11,658 nucleotides of DNA from Lachnospiraceae bacterium UBA3401 (lineage in GTDB: Bacteria; Bacillota; Clostridia; Lachnospirales; Lachnospiraceae). Under the pieces are notes generated by a model. The model was not told the origin of the DNA and did not search any database. It saw only the letters and a program-made list of their open reading frames with translations. How positions within the stretch are numbered: position 1 is the first letter of the stretch; each line of letters begins with the position of its first letter. The stretch covers positions 1-11,658 of the forward strand of contig DEPD01000113.1 of assembly GCA_002358575.1 (NCBI GenBank), written 5' to 3'. This document shows positions 1-6,645 of the stretch, piece by piece. Position numbers and translations under genes: made by a program.

Positions 1-182
1 TCTGGCCGGATGGAGTACTAGTATTGCATCCAAACAGAAACTAGAGTTATGAGTAGCGTGGTTTGTGTCAGTATTAGGCAAAATTTCGACGACAATGTGG
101 TAGCATCATTTAGAAATTTTAACGTCGCAATGATTTGAACCAGACAGTTCATGATTCTAATTTCTAGCCAGATGGAGTGCTA
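1..182. repeat. Short direct repeat (bases 1-20 and 163-182)
   Basis: The window begins with TCTGGCCGGATGGAGTACTA, and TCTAGCCAGATGGAGTGCTA recurs at 163-182, 17 of 20 identical. The first copy may extend left of the window. Sequence downstream of the two copies does not clearly align, so this is a short dispersed repeat rather than a long tandem duplication. Its function is unknown. Confidence 0.4.
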
Positions 183-663
183 AAAAACTGTAAATAAATA
201 ACACTTTGTTTGAATTATCTCATAATGTATCTATTTCATCAGATACTTTTTATGGATGTATCCGTTTTGCTTGCATATATCTTCTTTAATAGAAAAATCC
301 GAGTACAACTTCAAATGAATTGGTTACTTATCTACAGATTTGAAACAATAAATAAAAGCCCATATATGCTACTGGTGGAAAAAGATCATTATTTTCTTTC
401 CAATAAAATAAAGTGCTTTATCAGATAGTATAGCATATACCATAGAGGAAAGGAAGATATTTTCTTGTGAAATGGCATTACTTAGCTGTTTAACTTATAA
501 CTTTGCGCTGATAGCATTAAGCTATATAAAATTGCTTTTATCATGATTCGTGTTGGCGTCTAAACAGTAATTTTTTACGCTTACGTTTATTTTAGAAGCT
601 TTTGTTGGCAAATACATTCAATCTATTAAAGCACTTAGGTAATGGGCATTTTGTATTTTTTGC
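1..663. other. Non-coding AT-rich stretch, no convincing gene
   Basis: I see no gene in this leading stretch. The longest open frame, about 210-428, would need a TTG start, has no Shine-Dalgarno sequence before it and encodes a low-complexity hydrophobic/basic peptide resembling no family I know. The one structural signal is a near-repeat: bases 1-20 and 163-182 match at 17 of 20 positions (core GATGGAGTRCTA). Possible weak pairing exists between CGACG near 88 and CGTCG near 123. The stretch may be the remnant of a mobile element or the 3' flank of a gene to the left of the window; neither can be shown here. Confidence 0.5.
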
Positions 664-691
664 TTGCATTTTGCAAAGACTGTGTTATAAT
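664..691 (+). promoter_or_regulatory. Promoter of the tRNA-Ala/tRNA-Val unit
   Basis: A perfect TATAAT lies at 686-691, preceded by TGT (683-685), which gives an extended -10 TGN element. A plausible -35, TTGCAT, lies at 664-669 with a 16-base spacer. Transcription would begin about 698, just before the tRNA-Ala 5' end at 701, so the primary transcript would need almost no 5' leader processing. The -35 is only a partial match; the -10 carries most of the support. Confidence 0.6.
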
Positions 692-700
692 TCTGTTTAT

Positions 701-773
701 GGGGATATAGCTCAGTTGGGAGAGCGATACGTTCGCAACGTATAGGTCACGAGTTCGAGTCTCGCTATCTCCA
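701..773 (+). tRNA. tRNA-Ala (anticodon CGC)
   Basis: A complete 73-base cloverleaf can be drawn: acceptor GGGGATA/TATCTCC, D-arm GCTC/GAGC, anticodon arm ATACG/CGTAT with loop TTCGCAA, a 5-base variable region, and a T-arm with loop TTCGAGT. The anticodon CGC at 734-736 reads GCG (alanine). The acceptor carries the G3:U70 wobble pair (703 with 770), the main alanine identity element. The base pair at the foot of the T-stem is an A-C mismatch. The discriminator is A773 and CCA is not encoded. It is the first gene of a two-tRNA unit, with only four bases between it and tRNA-Val. Confidence 0.95.
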
Positions 774-777
774 TTTG

Positions 778-851
778 GGAAGCATAGCTCAGCCGGGATG
801 AGCGTTCGCCTCACACGCGAGAGGTCAGGGGTTCGAGCCCCCTTGCTTCCA
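778..851 (+). tRNA. tRNA-Val (anticodon CAC)
   Basis: A 74-base cloverleaf: acceptor GGAAGCA/TGCTTCC, D-arm GCTC/GAGC with loop AGCCGGGAT containing the G18-G19 pair, anticodon arm TTCGC/GCGAG with loop CTCACAC, variable region AGGTC, and T-arm AGGGG/CCCCT with loop TTCGAGC. The anticodon CAC at 812-814 reads GTG (valine). The discriminator is A851 and CCA is not encoded. It is co-transcribed with the upstream tRNA-Ala(CGC) and followed by an intrinsic terminator. Both members of the pair are C34 isoacceptors reading NNG codons. Confidence 0.95.
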
Positions 852-870
852 GTAATATTGGATATATCAA

Positions 871-906
871 AAACAACCACGCAGTCTGATTTGTGGTTGT
901 TTTTTT
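871..906 (+). terminator. Intrinsic terminator of the tRNA unit
   Basis: AAACAACCAC (871-880) pairs perfectly with GTGGTTGTTT (893-902) around a 12-base loop, and the stem runs directly into a T-tract ending at 906. It sits 20 bases after the tRNA-Val 3' end, the expected position for rho-independent termination of the two-tRNA transcript. Confidence 0.9.
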
Positions 907-930
907 ATGGACATCCGACGCGGAAAGGAA

Positions 931-1000
931 ATGCGCAGTCTCATGCAGAGGAAATATCCCATTAAGTTAATATATGGGGTAGAGGAATACAATTCCAGTA
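931..1000. repeat. Intergenic repeat-family copy 1 (degenerate)
   Basis: Bases 931-963 match 1701-1733 at 28 of 33 positions, with core ATGCAGAGGAAATAT followed by CCCATT or ACCATT. The similarity continues weakly downstream: GGGTAGAGGAA at about 978-988 here corresponds to GGGTAGGGGAA in the second copy, and both are followed by a short GGAA/TTCC hairpin. The long outer stem of copy 2 is absent here, so this copy looks decayed. It lies between the tRNA terminator and the bioY promoter. Confidence 0.55.
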
Positions 1001-1034
1001 TTGACATTTGTTTTGGTTGATTGTAAACTATAAT
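1001..1034 (+). promoter_or_regulatory. bioY promoter
   Basis: A perfect TTGACA occurs at 1001-1006. With a 17-base spacer the -10 would be TAAACT at 1024-1029; a perfect TATAAT lies at 1029-1034, but 22 bases away. Either choice puts the -10 inside or against the left arm of the BirA-like operator (1020-1053), so operator occupancy would block RNA polymerase. The exact -10 is uncertain. Confidence 0.6.
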
Positions 1035-1053
1035 GTACAATATGGTTAACAAT
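1020..1053 (+). promoter_or_regulatory. BirA-type biotin operator upstream of bioY
   Basis: An interrupted palindrome, ATTGTAAAC (1020-1028) and GTTAACAAT (1045-1053), has a 16-base spacer; the arms are inverted repeats with one mismatch. It matches the known Firmicutes BirA operator form TTGTTAAC - about 15 bases - GTTAACAA. Its position, over the promoter -10 and just before the bioY Shine-Dalgarno, fits repression of biotin uptake by biotinyl-AMP-loaded BirA. This implies a BirA with an N-terminal DNA-binding domain elsewhere in the genome (inference). Confidence 0.8.
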
Positions 1054-1075
1054 TAAAAGTGGAGGAATGATTACT

Positions 1076-1645
1076 ATGAACACAAAAACAAAAGAACTTA
1101 CATTGATTGGTTTGATGGCGGCTGTTATATGTATTGCGGGACCGTTGTCGTTGCCATTGCCGTTTAGTCCGATTCCAATTTCACTAACGAATCTGGCAGT
1201 GTATTTTTCGGTTTATACACTTGGAATGAAACGTGGTACAGTCAGTTATCTTGTGTATCTGTTGATTGGAGTGGCGGGGCTTCCTGTGTTCTCCGCTTTT
1301 ACAAGCGGTCCAGCGAAACTCTTTGGACCGACCGGCGGTTATCTTATTGGATTTCTTTTTATGGCACTGATTTGTGGATATTGTGTTGACAGATGGAATG
1401 GGCAGATAATTGCGAGTTTTATTGGAATGGTTGCTGGAACTGTAGTTTGTTATTTTTTAGGAACAATATGGCTTGCTTTTCAGATGAGTGTTGGGGCTGA
1501 CCAGTCATTTACCGCTGCGCTTCCTGCCGCGTTTGCTGCCGGCGTACTTCCATTTATTGTTGGAGATCTGGTAAAAATTATGTTTAGTTTGTTGATTGGT
1601 GCGCAGGTGCGTGTCAGAGTGAGAAGAGCAGTGTTCAATGAATAA
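1076..1645 (+). CDS. bioY: BioY, biotin ECF transporter S component
   Basis: BioY is the biotin-binding, membrane-embedded S component of an energy-coupling factor transporter. It captures biotin and works with the shared EcfA/A'/T module, which is not in this window. The 189-residue protein has the family length, is almost entirely hydrophobic with about six predicted membrane helices, and carries the BioY signature GPTGGYLIGF at residues 84-93, preceded by the LPLPFSPIPISL loop near 27-38. I prefer ATG 1076 over ATG 1067: GGAGG at 1061-1065 is 10 bases from 1076 but only one base from 1067. The gene is monocistronic, with its own promoter, BirA-like operator and a strong terminator 22 bases after the stop. 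The operator independently supports a biotin role. Confidence 0.93.
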   Translation: MNTKTKELTLIGLMAAVICIAGPLSLPLPFSPIPISLTNLAVYFSVYTLGMKRGTVSYLVYLLIGVAGLPVFSAFTSGPAKLFGPTGGYLIGFLFMALICGYCVDRWNGQIIASFIGMVAGTVVCYFLGTIWLAFQMSVGADQSFTAALPAAFAAGVLPFIVGDLVKIMFSLLIGAQVRVRVRRAVFNE

Positions 1646-1667
1646 AATGGAATAAAAGAATAAAGGG

Positions 1668-1700
1668 GTCAGAGATATTATGGATATCTCTGACATTTTT
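1668..1700 (+). terminator. Intrinsic terminator of bioY
   Basis: GTCAGAGATAT (1668-1678) pairs perfectly over 11 bases with ATATCTCTGAC (1684-1694) around the loop TATGG, followed by ATTTTT. It lies just after the bioY stop and is a clear rho-independent terminator. Confidence 0.92.
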
Positions 1701-1789
1701 ATGCGCACGCCGATGCAGAGGAAATATACCATTGCATGACGCATCGGCGGTGCGCGGGTAGGGGAAGATAAATTTTCCTTACTCGATTT
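1701..1789. repeat. Intergenic structured repeat-family copy 2
   Basis: This copy starts directly after the bioY terminator T-tract. GCGCAC + GCCGATGC (about 1703-1716) can pair with GCATCGGC + GTGCGC (about 1741-1755), apart from one bulged G, forming a long GC-rich stem around a loop containing AGAGGAAATATACCATT. A second small hairpin follows, GGAAGATAAATTTTCC (about 1763-1778). The left 33 bases match 931-963 at 28 positions. The start ATGCGCAC and the internal AGGAAAT also recur in the palindromic element at 7317-7436. The stem survives while sequence differs between copies, which suggests that structure matters. It could be a MITE-like repeat or an RNA element. Confidence 0.55.
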
Positions 1790-1795
1790 CAATAC

Positions 1796-1824
1796 TTGCA
1801 ATCGTGTTACAGATTGAGTATAAT
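1796..1824 (+). promoter_or_regulatory. Sigma-A-type promoter of the lepB-ylqF-rnhB operon
   Basis: TTGCAA (1796-1801), a 17-base spacer, and a perfect TATAAT (1819-1824). Transcription would start about 1831, giving a short leader before the lepB start at 1869. The genes from 1869 to 7313 run on one strand with short gaps or overlaps, so this is the likely main promoter for the whole cluster. Confidence 0.8.
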
Positions 1825-1868
1825 GATTGGTGTATCTTAGTATACATACAATGCAAAGGACAGAATGA

Positions 1869-2450
1869 ATGACAAGACGAAAGGGATTAACATTTTATCA
1901 GAAAAAGAAAAAATTAAATATTGTTGTGGTCAAAGAAATCCTAAGCTGGATTTTTTGGATATTTGCTTCCATGTTGTTGGCGGTCGTAACAGTTTTCTGT
2001 GTCGGGATGAAAACAAGTGTGATTGGTCCTTCTATGGAGCCAAGCCTGTACAATGGGCAGGAAATTTTTTTGAACAGATTGATTTACAAAGTATCGTCGC
2101 CACAGAAGGGAGATGTGATTGTATTTCTTCCAAATGGCAATGAGAAGTCGCACTTTTATGTGAAGCGCGTGGTGGGCGTTCCAGGTGATACGTTGTACAT
2201 AAAAAATGGTATTTTGCATGTGAATGATGATACGGTGGAACAATATTTTAATGACAGAATTGTTGAGCCTGGTTTGCTGGAGAGCAAAGTCACATTGGGA
2301 GAGGACGAATATTTTGTGATTGGCGATAATTGTAATGATAGCGAGGACAGTCGTTCTGCGAATATTGGAACGGTTAAGAAGAGCTATATTATAGGAAAAG
2401 CGTGGATGAAGCTGGCCTCGGGCAGCAGTGATATGGGACTGATAGAATAA
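1869..2450 (+). CDS. lepB: Type I signal peptidase (first copy)
   Basis: This enzyme removes signal peptides from secreted preproteins at the outer face of the cytoplasmic membrane. The 193-residue protein has a basic N-terminus (KKKK at 12-15) and one strong membrane helix at about 24-46. The S26 catalytic domain follows: GPSMEPSL with nucleophile Ser55, FYVKRVVGVPGD with general-base Lys99, and a C-terminal GDN..DSEDSR box. This is the short Gram-positive SipS-like form. The start is ATG 1869, eight bases after the AAAGGA ending at 1860; ATG 1865 lies in another frame. It is first in the operon and 21 bases before ylqF. It is clearly different in sequence from the second signal peptidase at 3326, so the pair is not a recent duplication. 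Confidence 0.93.
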   Translation: MTRRKGLTFYQKKKKLNIVVVKEILSWIFWIFASMLLAVVTVFCVGMKTSVIGPSMEPSLYNGQEIFLNRLIYKVSSPQKGDVIVFLPNGNEKSHFYVKRVVGVPGDTLYIKNGILHVNDDTVEQYFNDRIVEPGLLESKVTLGEDEYFVIGDNCNDSEDSRSANIGTVKKSYIIGKAWMKLASGSSDMGLIE

Positions 2451-2471
2451 AAAGAAAGGCAAGACAAAACT

Positions 2472-3326
2472 ATGACAAATTATCAATGGTATCCAGGTCA
2501 TATGACCAAGGCAAAGCGAATGATGCAGGAGGATATCAAACTTATTGATTTGGTGATTGAGCTGGTGGACGCAAGAGTGCCACTGAGCAGCAGAAACCCA
2601 GATATTGATGAACTGGGGAAAAATAAATCAAGAATTATCCTTTTAAATAAATCGGATCTTGCAGATTCAAGAAAAAATAAACTATGGAGAGATTATTTTT
2701 CAAAGAAAGGATTTTATGTGCTGGAGATGAATGCCAAGACGGGAGCTGGCATGAAGTCAATTCAAGGTGTGGTGCAGGAGGCGTGCAAAGAAAAAATTGA
2801 GCGCGACAGGAAGAGGGGGATTCTCAACAGACCTGTGCGTGCTATGGTGGTTGGGATTCCAAATGTTGGCAAATCTACCTTTATCAATTCGTTTGCGGGC
2901 AGAGCATGCGCTAAGACGGGGAACAAACCAGGCGTGACAAAAGGAAAGCAGTGGATACGTCTGAATAAAAGTATAGAATTGCTGGATACGCCAGGGATTT
3001 TATGGCCGAAATTTGAGGACCAGACTGTTGGGCTTCACCTTGCTATGATTGGTTCTATCAATGATGAAATTATACATTTGGATGAACTTGCATATGAGCT
3101 AATTCAATTTTTGCAGAGGGAGTATCCAGGTTTGCTGGAAAAGCGCTATCAGATAGAGATTCCAGAAGGACAGGAAGCTTACGAGACGATCAAGGCTGTC
3201 TGTGTCAGCAAAAAGTGTTACTTGAAGGAAGAAAGGTTGGATATTATGAAAGCTTCCACAATGATTGTGGAGGATTTTAGAAACGGAAGAATTGGAAAAA
3301 TTACATTGGAGATGCCGGAGGAATGA
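2472..3326 (+). CDS. ylqF: RbgA/YlqF ribosome biogenesis GTPase
   Basis: This circularly permuted GTPase is needed for late maturation of the 50S ribosomal subunit in Gram-positive bacteria. The 284-residue length is typical. The motif order is permuted: G4 NKSD at 59-62, then G1 GIPNVGKS at 128-135, the G2 region PGVTK at 153-157, and G3 DTPG at 172-175. The N-terminus has the characteristic YPGHMTKAKR (7-16), and a C-terminal RNA-binding helical domain follows about residue 180. The AGAAAGG ribosome binding site lies somewhat far (12 bases) from the ATG. The gene overlaps the next one at its TGA stop. The ylqF-rnhB neighbourhood is also known from Bacillus subtilis; here a second signal peptidase gene is inserted between them. 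Confidence 0.95.
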   Translation: MTNYQWYPGHMTKAKRMMQEDIKLIDLVIELVDARVPLSSRNPDIDELGKNKSRIILLNKSDLADSRKNKLWRDYFSKKGFYVLEMNAKTGAGMKSIQGVVQEACKEKIERDRKRGILNRPVRAMVVGIPNVGKSTFINSFAGRACAKTGNKPGVTKGKQWIRLNKSIELLDTPGILWPKFEDQTVGLHLAMIGSINDEIIHLDELAYELIQFLQREYPGLLEKRYQIEIPEGQEAYETIKAVCVSKKCYLKEERLDIMKASTMIVEDFRNGRIGKITLEMPEE

Positions 3327-3901
3327 TGGAAACGGAAATAATAGAAACAGAGGAAAATAAAATGAAACACCTATTGAAGGAACTATTGAGTATCAGCATT
3401 TATCTGCTGCTGGTATTTTGTGCCGCCTATTTCATTGTGACTTATGTGGGACAGCGAACTCAAGTGAGTGGCAGCAGTATGGAGACTACTCTAAGTGATG
3501 GGGATCATCTGATTGTTGACAAGATATCTTATCGGTTTGAGGACCCAGAACGGTTTGACATTATTGTGTTTCCGTTTCAATATGACACAGATACTTATTA
3601 TATCAAGCGTATTATAGGAATGCCCGGAGAGACCATACAGATTGATGACAGCGGGAATATCTATATTGATGGTGAGTTGTTGGAGGAGGCTTACGGGCGT
3701 GAAGTTATACAAAATCCTGGAAGAGCAAGCGATCCAATATTGCTTGGTGTGGATGAGTATTTTGTAATGGGTGATAACAGAAACAACAGTTCAGATAGCA
3801 GAGACCCTTCTGTTGGAAATATTCATCGCAGGGATATTATTGGCAGAGCATTTATTAGAATTTGGCCTTCCTCAAAGTTTGGAGTATTGAAGCACCAATG
3901 A
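3326..3901 (+). CDS. lepB: Type I signal peptidase (second copy)
   Basis: A second S26 signal peptidase, with a single N-terminal membrane helix (about residues 20-41), SGSSMETTL containing the nucleophile Ser51, YYIKRIIGMPGE with Lys94, and the C-terminal GDNRNNSSDSRD box. Numbering is from ATG 3326 (191 residues). The start is uncertain. ATG 3323 and 3326 overlap the ylqF stop, with GGAGG at 3317-3321 only one or four bases away. ATG 3362 has AGAGG eight bases upstream and would give a 178-residue protein still retaining the membrane anchor. The reading frame is otherwise intact. Two unequal signal peptidases flanking ylqF suggests division of substrate range, which is an inference. Confidence 0.93.
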   Translation: METEIIETEENKMKHLLKELLSISIYLLLVFCAAYFIVTYVGQRTQVSGSSMETTLSDGDHLIVDKISYRFEDPERFDIIVFPFQYDTDTYYIKRIIGMPGETIQIDDSGNIYIDGELLEEAYGREVIQNPGRASDPILLGVDEYFVMGDNRNNSSDSRDPSVGNIHRRDIIGRAFIRIWPSSKFGVLKHQ

Positions 3902-3935
3902 GTTGATTAGAGTATAGAAAGGACACGATGTTTTT

Positions 3936-4721
3936 GTGGAGAAGAAAATAGAAGAAATCAAAAATGAATTAAAGGCAGCATACGCAAGTGAGCTGCCTGT
4001 TTTTGTGGAACAGTACGGGACAGATAAAAGAAGTGGTGTGCAGGCGCTTGTTGCAAAGGCAAGGAAAATGATAGATGCCTATGAGAAGGAAAAACAGCGT
4101 ACAGAACGCATGAAAAAGTATGAAAAGGAATATGATTCTTTTGGATATATCTGTGGGATTGATGAGGTTGGCAGAGGACCGCTTGCAGGACCTGTGGTGG
4201 CAGGGGCAGTGATACTGCCAAAGGATTGTCAAATCTTATATCTCAATGATTCAAAACAGTTGAGTGAAAAGAAGCGCGAGGAACTGTATGATATTGTTAT
4301 GAAAGAAGCAGTGTCAGTAGGAATTGGATATGTTTCCCATGAGCGGATTGACCAGATTAATATTTTGCAAGCAACTTATGAAGCAATGCGACAGGCAATT
4401 AGCAAATTGAGTGTGAAGCCAGATATTTTGTTAAATGACGCAGTTACGATACCTGGGATAAGTATTCGGCAAGTTCCCATTATCAAGGGTGATGCCCAGA
4501 GCGTGTCCATTGCCGCTGCGAGCATTGTTGCAAAGGTGACAAGAGACCGGCTGATGGTGGAATATGATAAGACGTACCCAGAATATCATTTTGCAGACAA
4601 TAAAGGTTATGGTGCAGAGATTCATATTGAAGCACTAAAAAAGTATGGTGCGTCGCCAATACATAGAAAGAGCTTTATCAAAAAGTTTGTAGAGGAAAAA
4701 GAAGTTCTGCAAGAACAGTAG
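3936..4721 (+). CDS. rnhB: Ribonuclease HII
   Basis: RNase HII cleaves the RNA strand of RNA-DNA hybrids and removes single misincorporated ribonucleotides from DNA. The four metal-binding carboxylates are present: Asp76-Glu77 in GIDEVGRGPLAGPV, Asp168 in LLNDA and Asp186 in IIKGDAQS. The conserved NDSKQLSEKKRE (104-115) and SIAAASIVAKVTRD segments are also intact. The 261-residue protein has an extra charged helical N-terminus of about 70 residues before the catalytic core, seen in some Firmicutes RnhB proteins. The start is GTG 3936; AAAGGA at 3918-3923 is 12 bases away, rather long, and ATG 3928 is out of frame. The stop overlaps the ribosome binding site of the next gene, indicating tight coupling. 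Confidence 0.95.
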   Translation: MEKKIEEIKNELKAAYASELPVFVEQYGTDKRSGVQALVAKARKMIDAYEKEKQRTERMKKYEKEYDSFGYICGIDEVGRGPLAGPVVAGAVILPKDCQILYLNDSKQLSEKKREELYDIVMKEAVSVGIGYVSHERIDQINILQATYEAMRQAISKLSVKPDILLNDAVTIPGISIRQVPIIKGDAQSVSIAAASIVAKVTRDRLMVEYDKTYPEYHFADNKGYGAEIHIEALKKYGASPIHRKSFIKKFVEEKEVLQEQ

Positions 4722-4733
4722 GAGGAGAAGTTT

Positions 4734-6626
4734 ATGGACAGTGTATTGTCGGGATATTCACAGAGCTATAGCGGGACTCAGATAGGGCAAGGACAGGGAT
4801 ACGCAGGAACTGTGGGCATGACAGGAGGTGCCACTTCTGGAAGTGCGCAGGGAGTGGATGTGACACAGTTACAGCCTGGCGATACATTTCAGGGAGAGAT
4901 TGTCTCTGTCAACGGTGAAGATGTCCAGATACAGTTGGCAAATGGACAGTATATGGCGGCAAAGCTAGAACGCGACGTACAGTTGGCGCTCGGGCAGGTT
5001 ATGAATTTGCAAGTGCAGTCCAATAAAGATAATCGTGTGGTTTTAAAACCTATTTACGATGGAAAAATGCAAATGTTGCGTGTGGGGGAGGCGGCGCTCC
5101 GCGCAGCGCATATGGCGGTCAATGACAGAACGATGACACTTGTGTCAACACTGCTAGAGAACGGTATGTCCATCAACAAAAATACATTGATGCTGTTTAA
5201 TCGGCTCACTTTGCAAAATCCCAATGCGAATATGGCAGATTTGATTAAATTGAGCAAATTGCAGTTACCTATCAATGACAATACTCTTTCTCAATTTCAG
5301 AATTATCAAAAGAGTGAGCATAAGCTGTTAGATGGTATTCGAGAAGCGTCTGAAGAGATACTAAAATTATATGACACGCTGACTGGAAAGACAGAGATGC
5401 TAAATAGTCAGAATCTGTCTGGAAATGGTATGACGAATGCCGCGCAAGGTGCTGTTGCGGGACAGACAGCGCTAGAGAATGGCGGTAAATTTCTTGAACA
5501 GGTGCTTTTACTGCTCGCGGGAGAGGACGAGCAGAACGCAGGGACACAAAATACTGCAAATTCAAATAACAATGCCAACACTGCAATTTTACAGGAAAAT
5601 CAGAGCACGCAAACCGATGAGCATGTGCCGTCGAATCCAGAGCAAACTATTCAGAACAATGCGCAGAATCCAGCAGAAAATCTTGACCATGCGATTGACA
5701 AAAAAATAAATTCACAAAAACAAGCTGAAAAAACAATATTGCAGGATACAGAACAGGCTTTAAAACAGGAAGGGGTGGCGAGTAATAAGGCGAATAGTAC
5801 CCACGATGCATTTTTCAATCAATTAAAAAATGAGCCCTTGCAGACTGTTCCAAATAAAATTATTTTATTTCTACGAGAAGCCATTAAGGAAGGAAATCTT
5901 ACCTTAAAAGATGTGAAACAGTTGTTGCTTGACAGTGAGATTGGCAGGAAGTTGACAGCGGAACAAAAGTCTGAAATTTTCCATTCGGAACCGTTTCGGT
6001 CAATGCTCAAAAACGGACTGCAAAAACAATGGACTCTTTCACCGCAGGATTTGGCACAGGAAGGTAAAGTGGAAGAGTTTTATCATAAACTTGCCAAGGA
6101 GAGCAGTCAGTTGACACGCATGATGAATGAGGCAATGCAGTCTGCAAATCAGGCAAACAGTGGTACTCCAGCGCGCGCAATGGCAAATCTCAGTGAGAAT
6201 GTTGCGTTTATGAATCAGATGAATCAGATGTTTACTTACGTACAGTTGCCGTTAAAACTTGGCAATTCACAGGCACATGGGGATTTGTATGTCTATACAA
6301 ACAAGAAAAATATGGCGCGCAAAGATGGTATGCTCACGGCATTTTTGCATTTGGATATGGACTATTTGGGGGCACTTGATGTCAGCATTTCTCTTCAAAC
6401 TGAGCGCAATCAAGTCACCACAAAGTTTTATCTTGACGAGGCGTCCATTGCGCTGGTGAAGGAACATATGGATGAGTTGTCACAGAGATTATTCAAAAAG
6501 GGGTATCAGTGCAAAAATATGATCTTGGAGAAAGACGAGGACAAAACGGTTCTAGAGCACATGGAAGAGCAGGTGGCAGGTGGCAGTGCAGTTCTCAGTT
6601 ATCAAACGTTCGACACAAGAGCATAA
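4734..6626 (+). CDS. FliK-like protein (YlqG type), hook-length control C-domain
   Basis: This 630-residue protein resembles B. subtilis YlqG and flagellar hook-length control (FliK) proteins in architecture. It has a Gly/Ser/Gln-rich N-terminus (1-42), then a small beta-rich, OB-like segment (about 45-107; PGDTFQGEIVSVNGEDVQIQ), a helical region (about 110-225), and a long Asn/Gln/Ala-rich low-complexity linker (about 225-350). A further helical region follows, and a folded C-terminal domain at about 500-605 (LPLKLGNSQAHGDLYVY, then LDMDYLGALDVSISL) is typical of the FliK C-domain. A strong GGAGGA (4721-4726) precedes ATG by seven bases. FliK senses hook length through FlhB, and the next gene encodes an FlhB C-terminal-like protein. 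No other flagellar gene is nearby, so a flagellar role is not assured. Confidence 0.8.
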   Translation: MDSVLSGYSQSYSGTQIGQGQGYAGTVGMTGGATSGSAQGVDVTQLQPGDTFQGEIVSVNGEDVQIQLANGQYMAAKLERDVQLALGQVMNLQVQSNKDNRVVLKPIYDGKMQMLRVGEAALRAAHMAVNDRTMTLVSTLLENGMSINKNTLMLFNRLTLQNPNANMADLIKLSKLQLPINDNTLSQFQNYQKSEHKLLDGIREASEEILKLYDTLTGKTEMLNSQNLSGNGMTNAAQGAVAGQTALENGGKFLEQVLLLLAGEDEQNAGTQNTANSNNNANTAILQENQSTQTDEHVPSNPEQTIQNNAQNPAENLDHAIDKKINSQKQAEKTILQDTEQALKQEGVASNKANSTHDAFFNQLKNEPLQTVPNKIILFLREAIKEGNLTLKDVKQLLLDSEIGRKLTAEQKSEIFHSEPFRSMLKNGLQKQWTLSPQDLAQEGKVEEFYHKLAKESSQLTRMMNEAMQSANQANSGTPARAMANLSENVAFMNQMNQMFTYVQLPLKLGNSQAHGDLYVYTNKKNMARKDGMLTAFLHLDMDYLGALDVSISLQTERNQVTTKFYLDEASIALVKEHMDELSQRLFKKGYQCKNMILEKDEDKTVLEHMEEQVAGGSAVLSYQTFDTRA

Positions 6627-6645
6627 AAAAGAGAGGATAGAATAG

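Noticed and set aside
210..428. 72-residue open frame in the leading non-coding region
   Set aside because: It needs a TTG start with no ribosome binding site, and the translation is AT-driven low-complexity sequence with no recognisable family.
635..880. Open frame on the minus strand across the two tRNAs
   Set aside because: It lies over two well-formed tRNA genes; the translation is an artefact of tRNA sequence.
1941..2501. 186-residue minus-strand frame opposite the first signal peptidase
   Set aside because: It is a shadow of the lepB frame, which has intact catalytic motifs and a ribosome binding site; the minus translation shows no domain.
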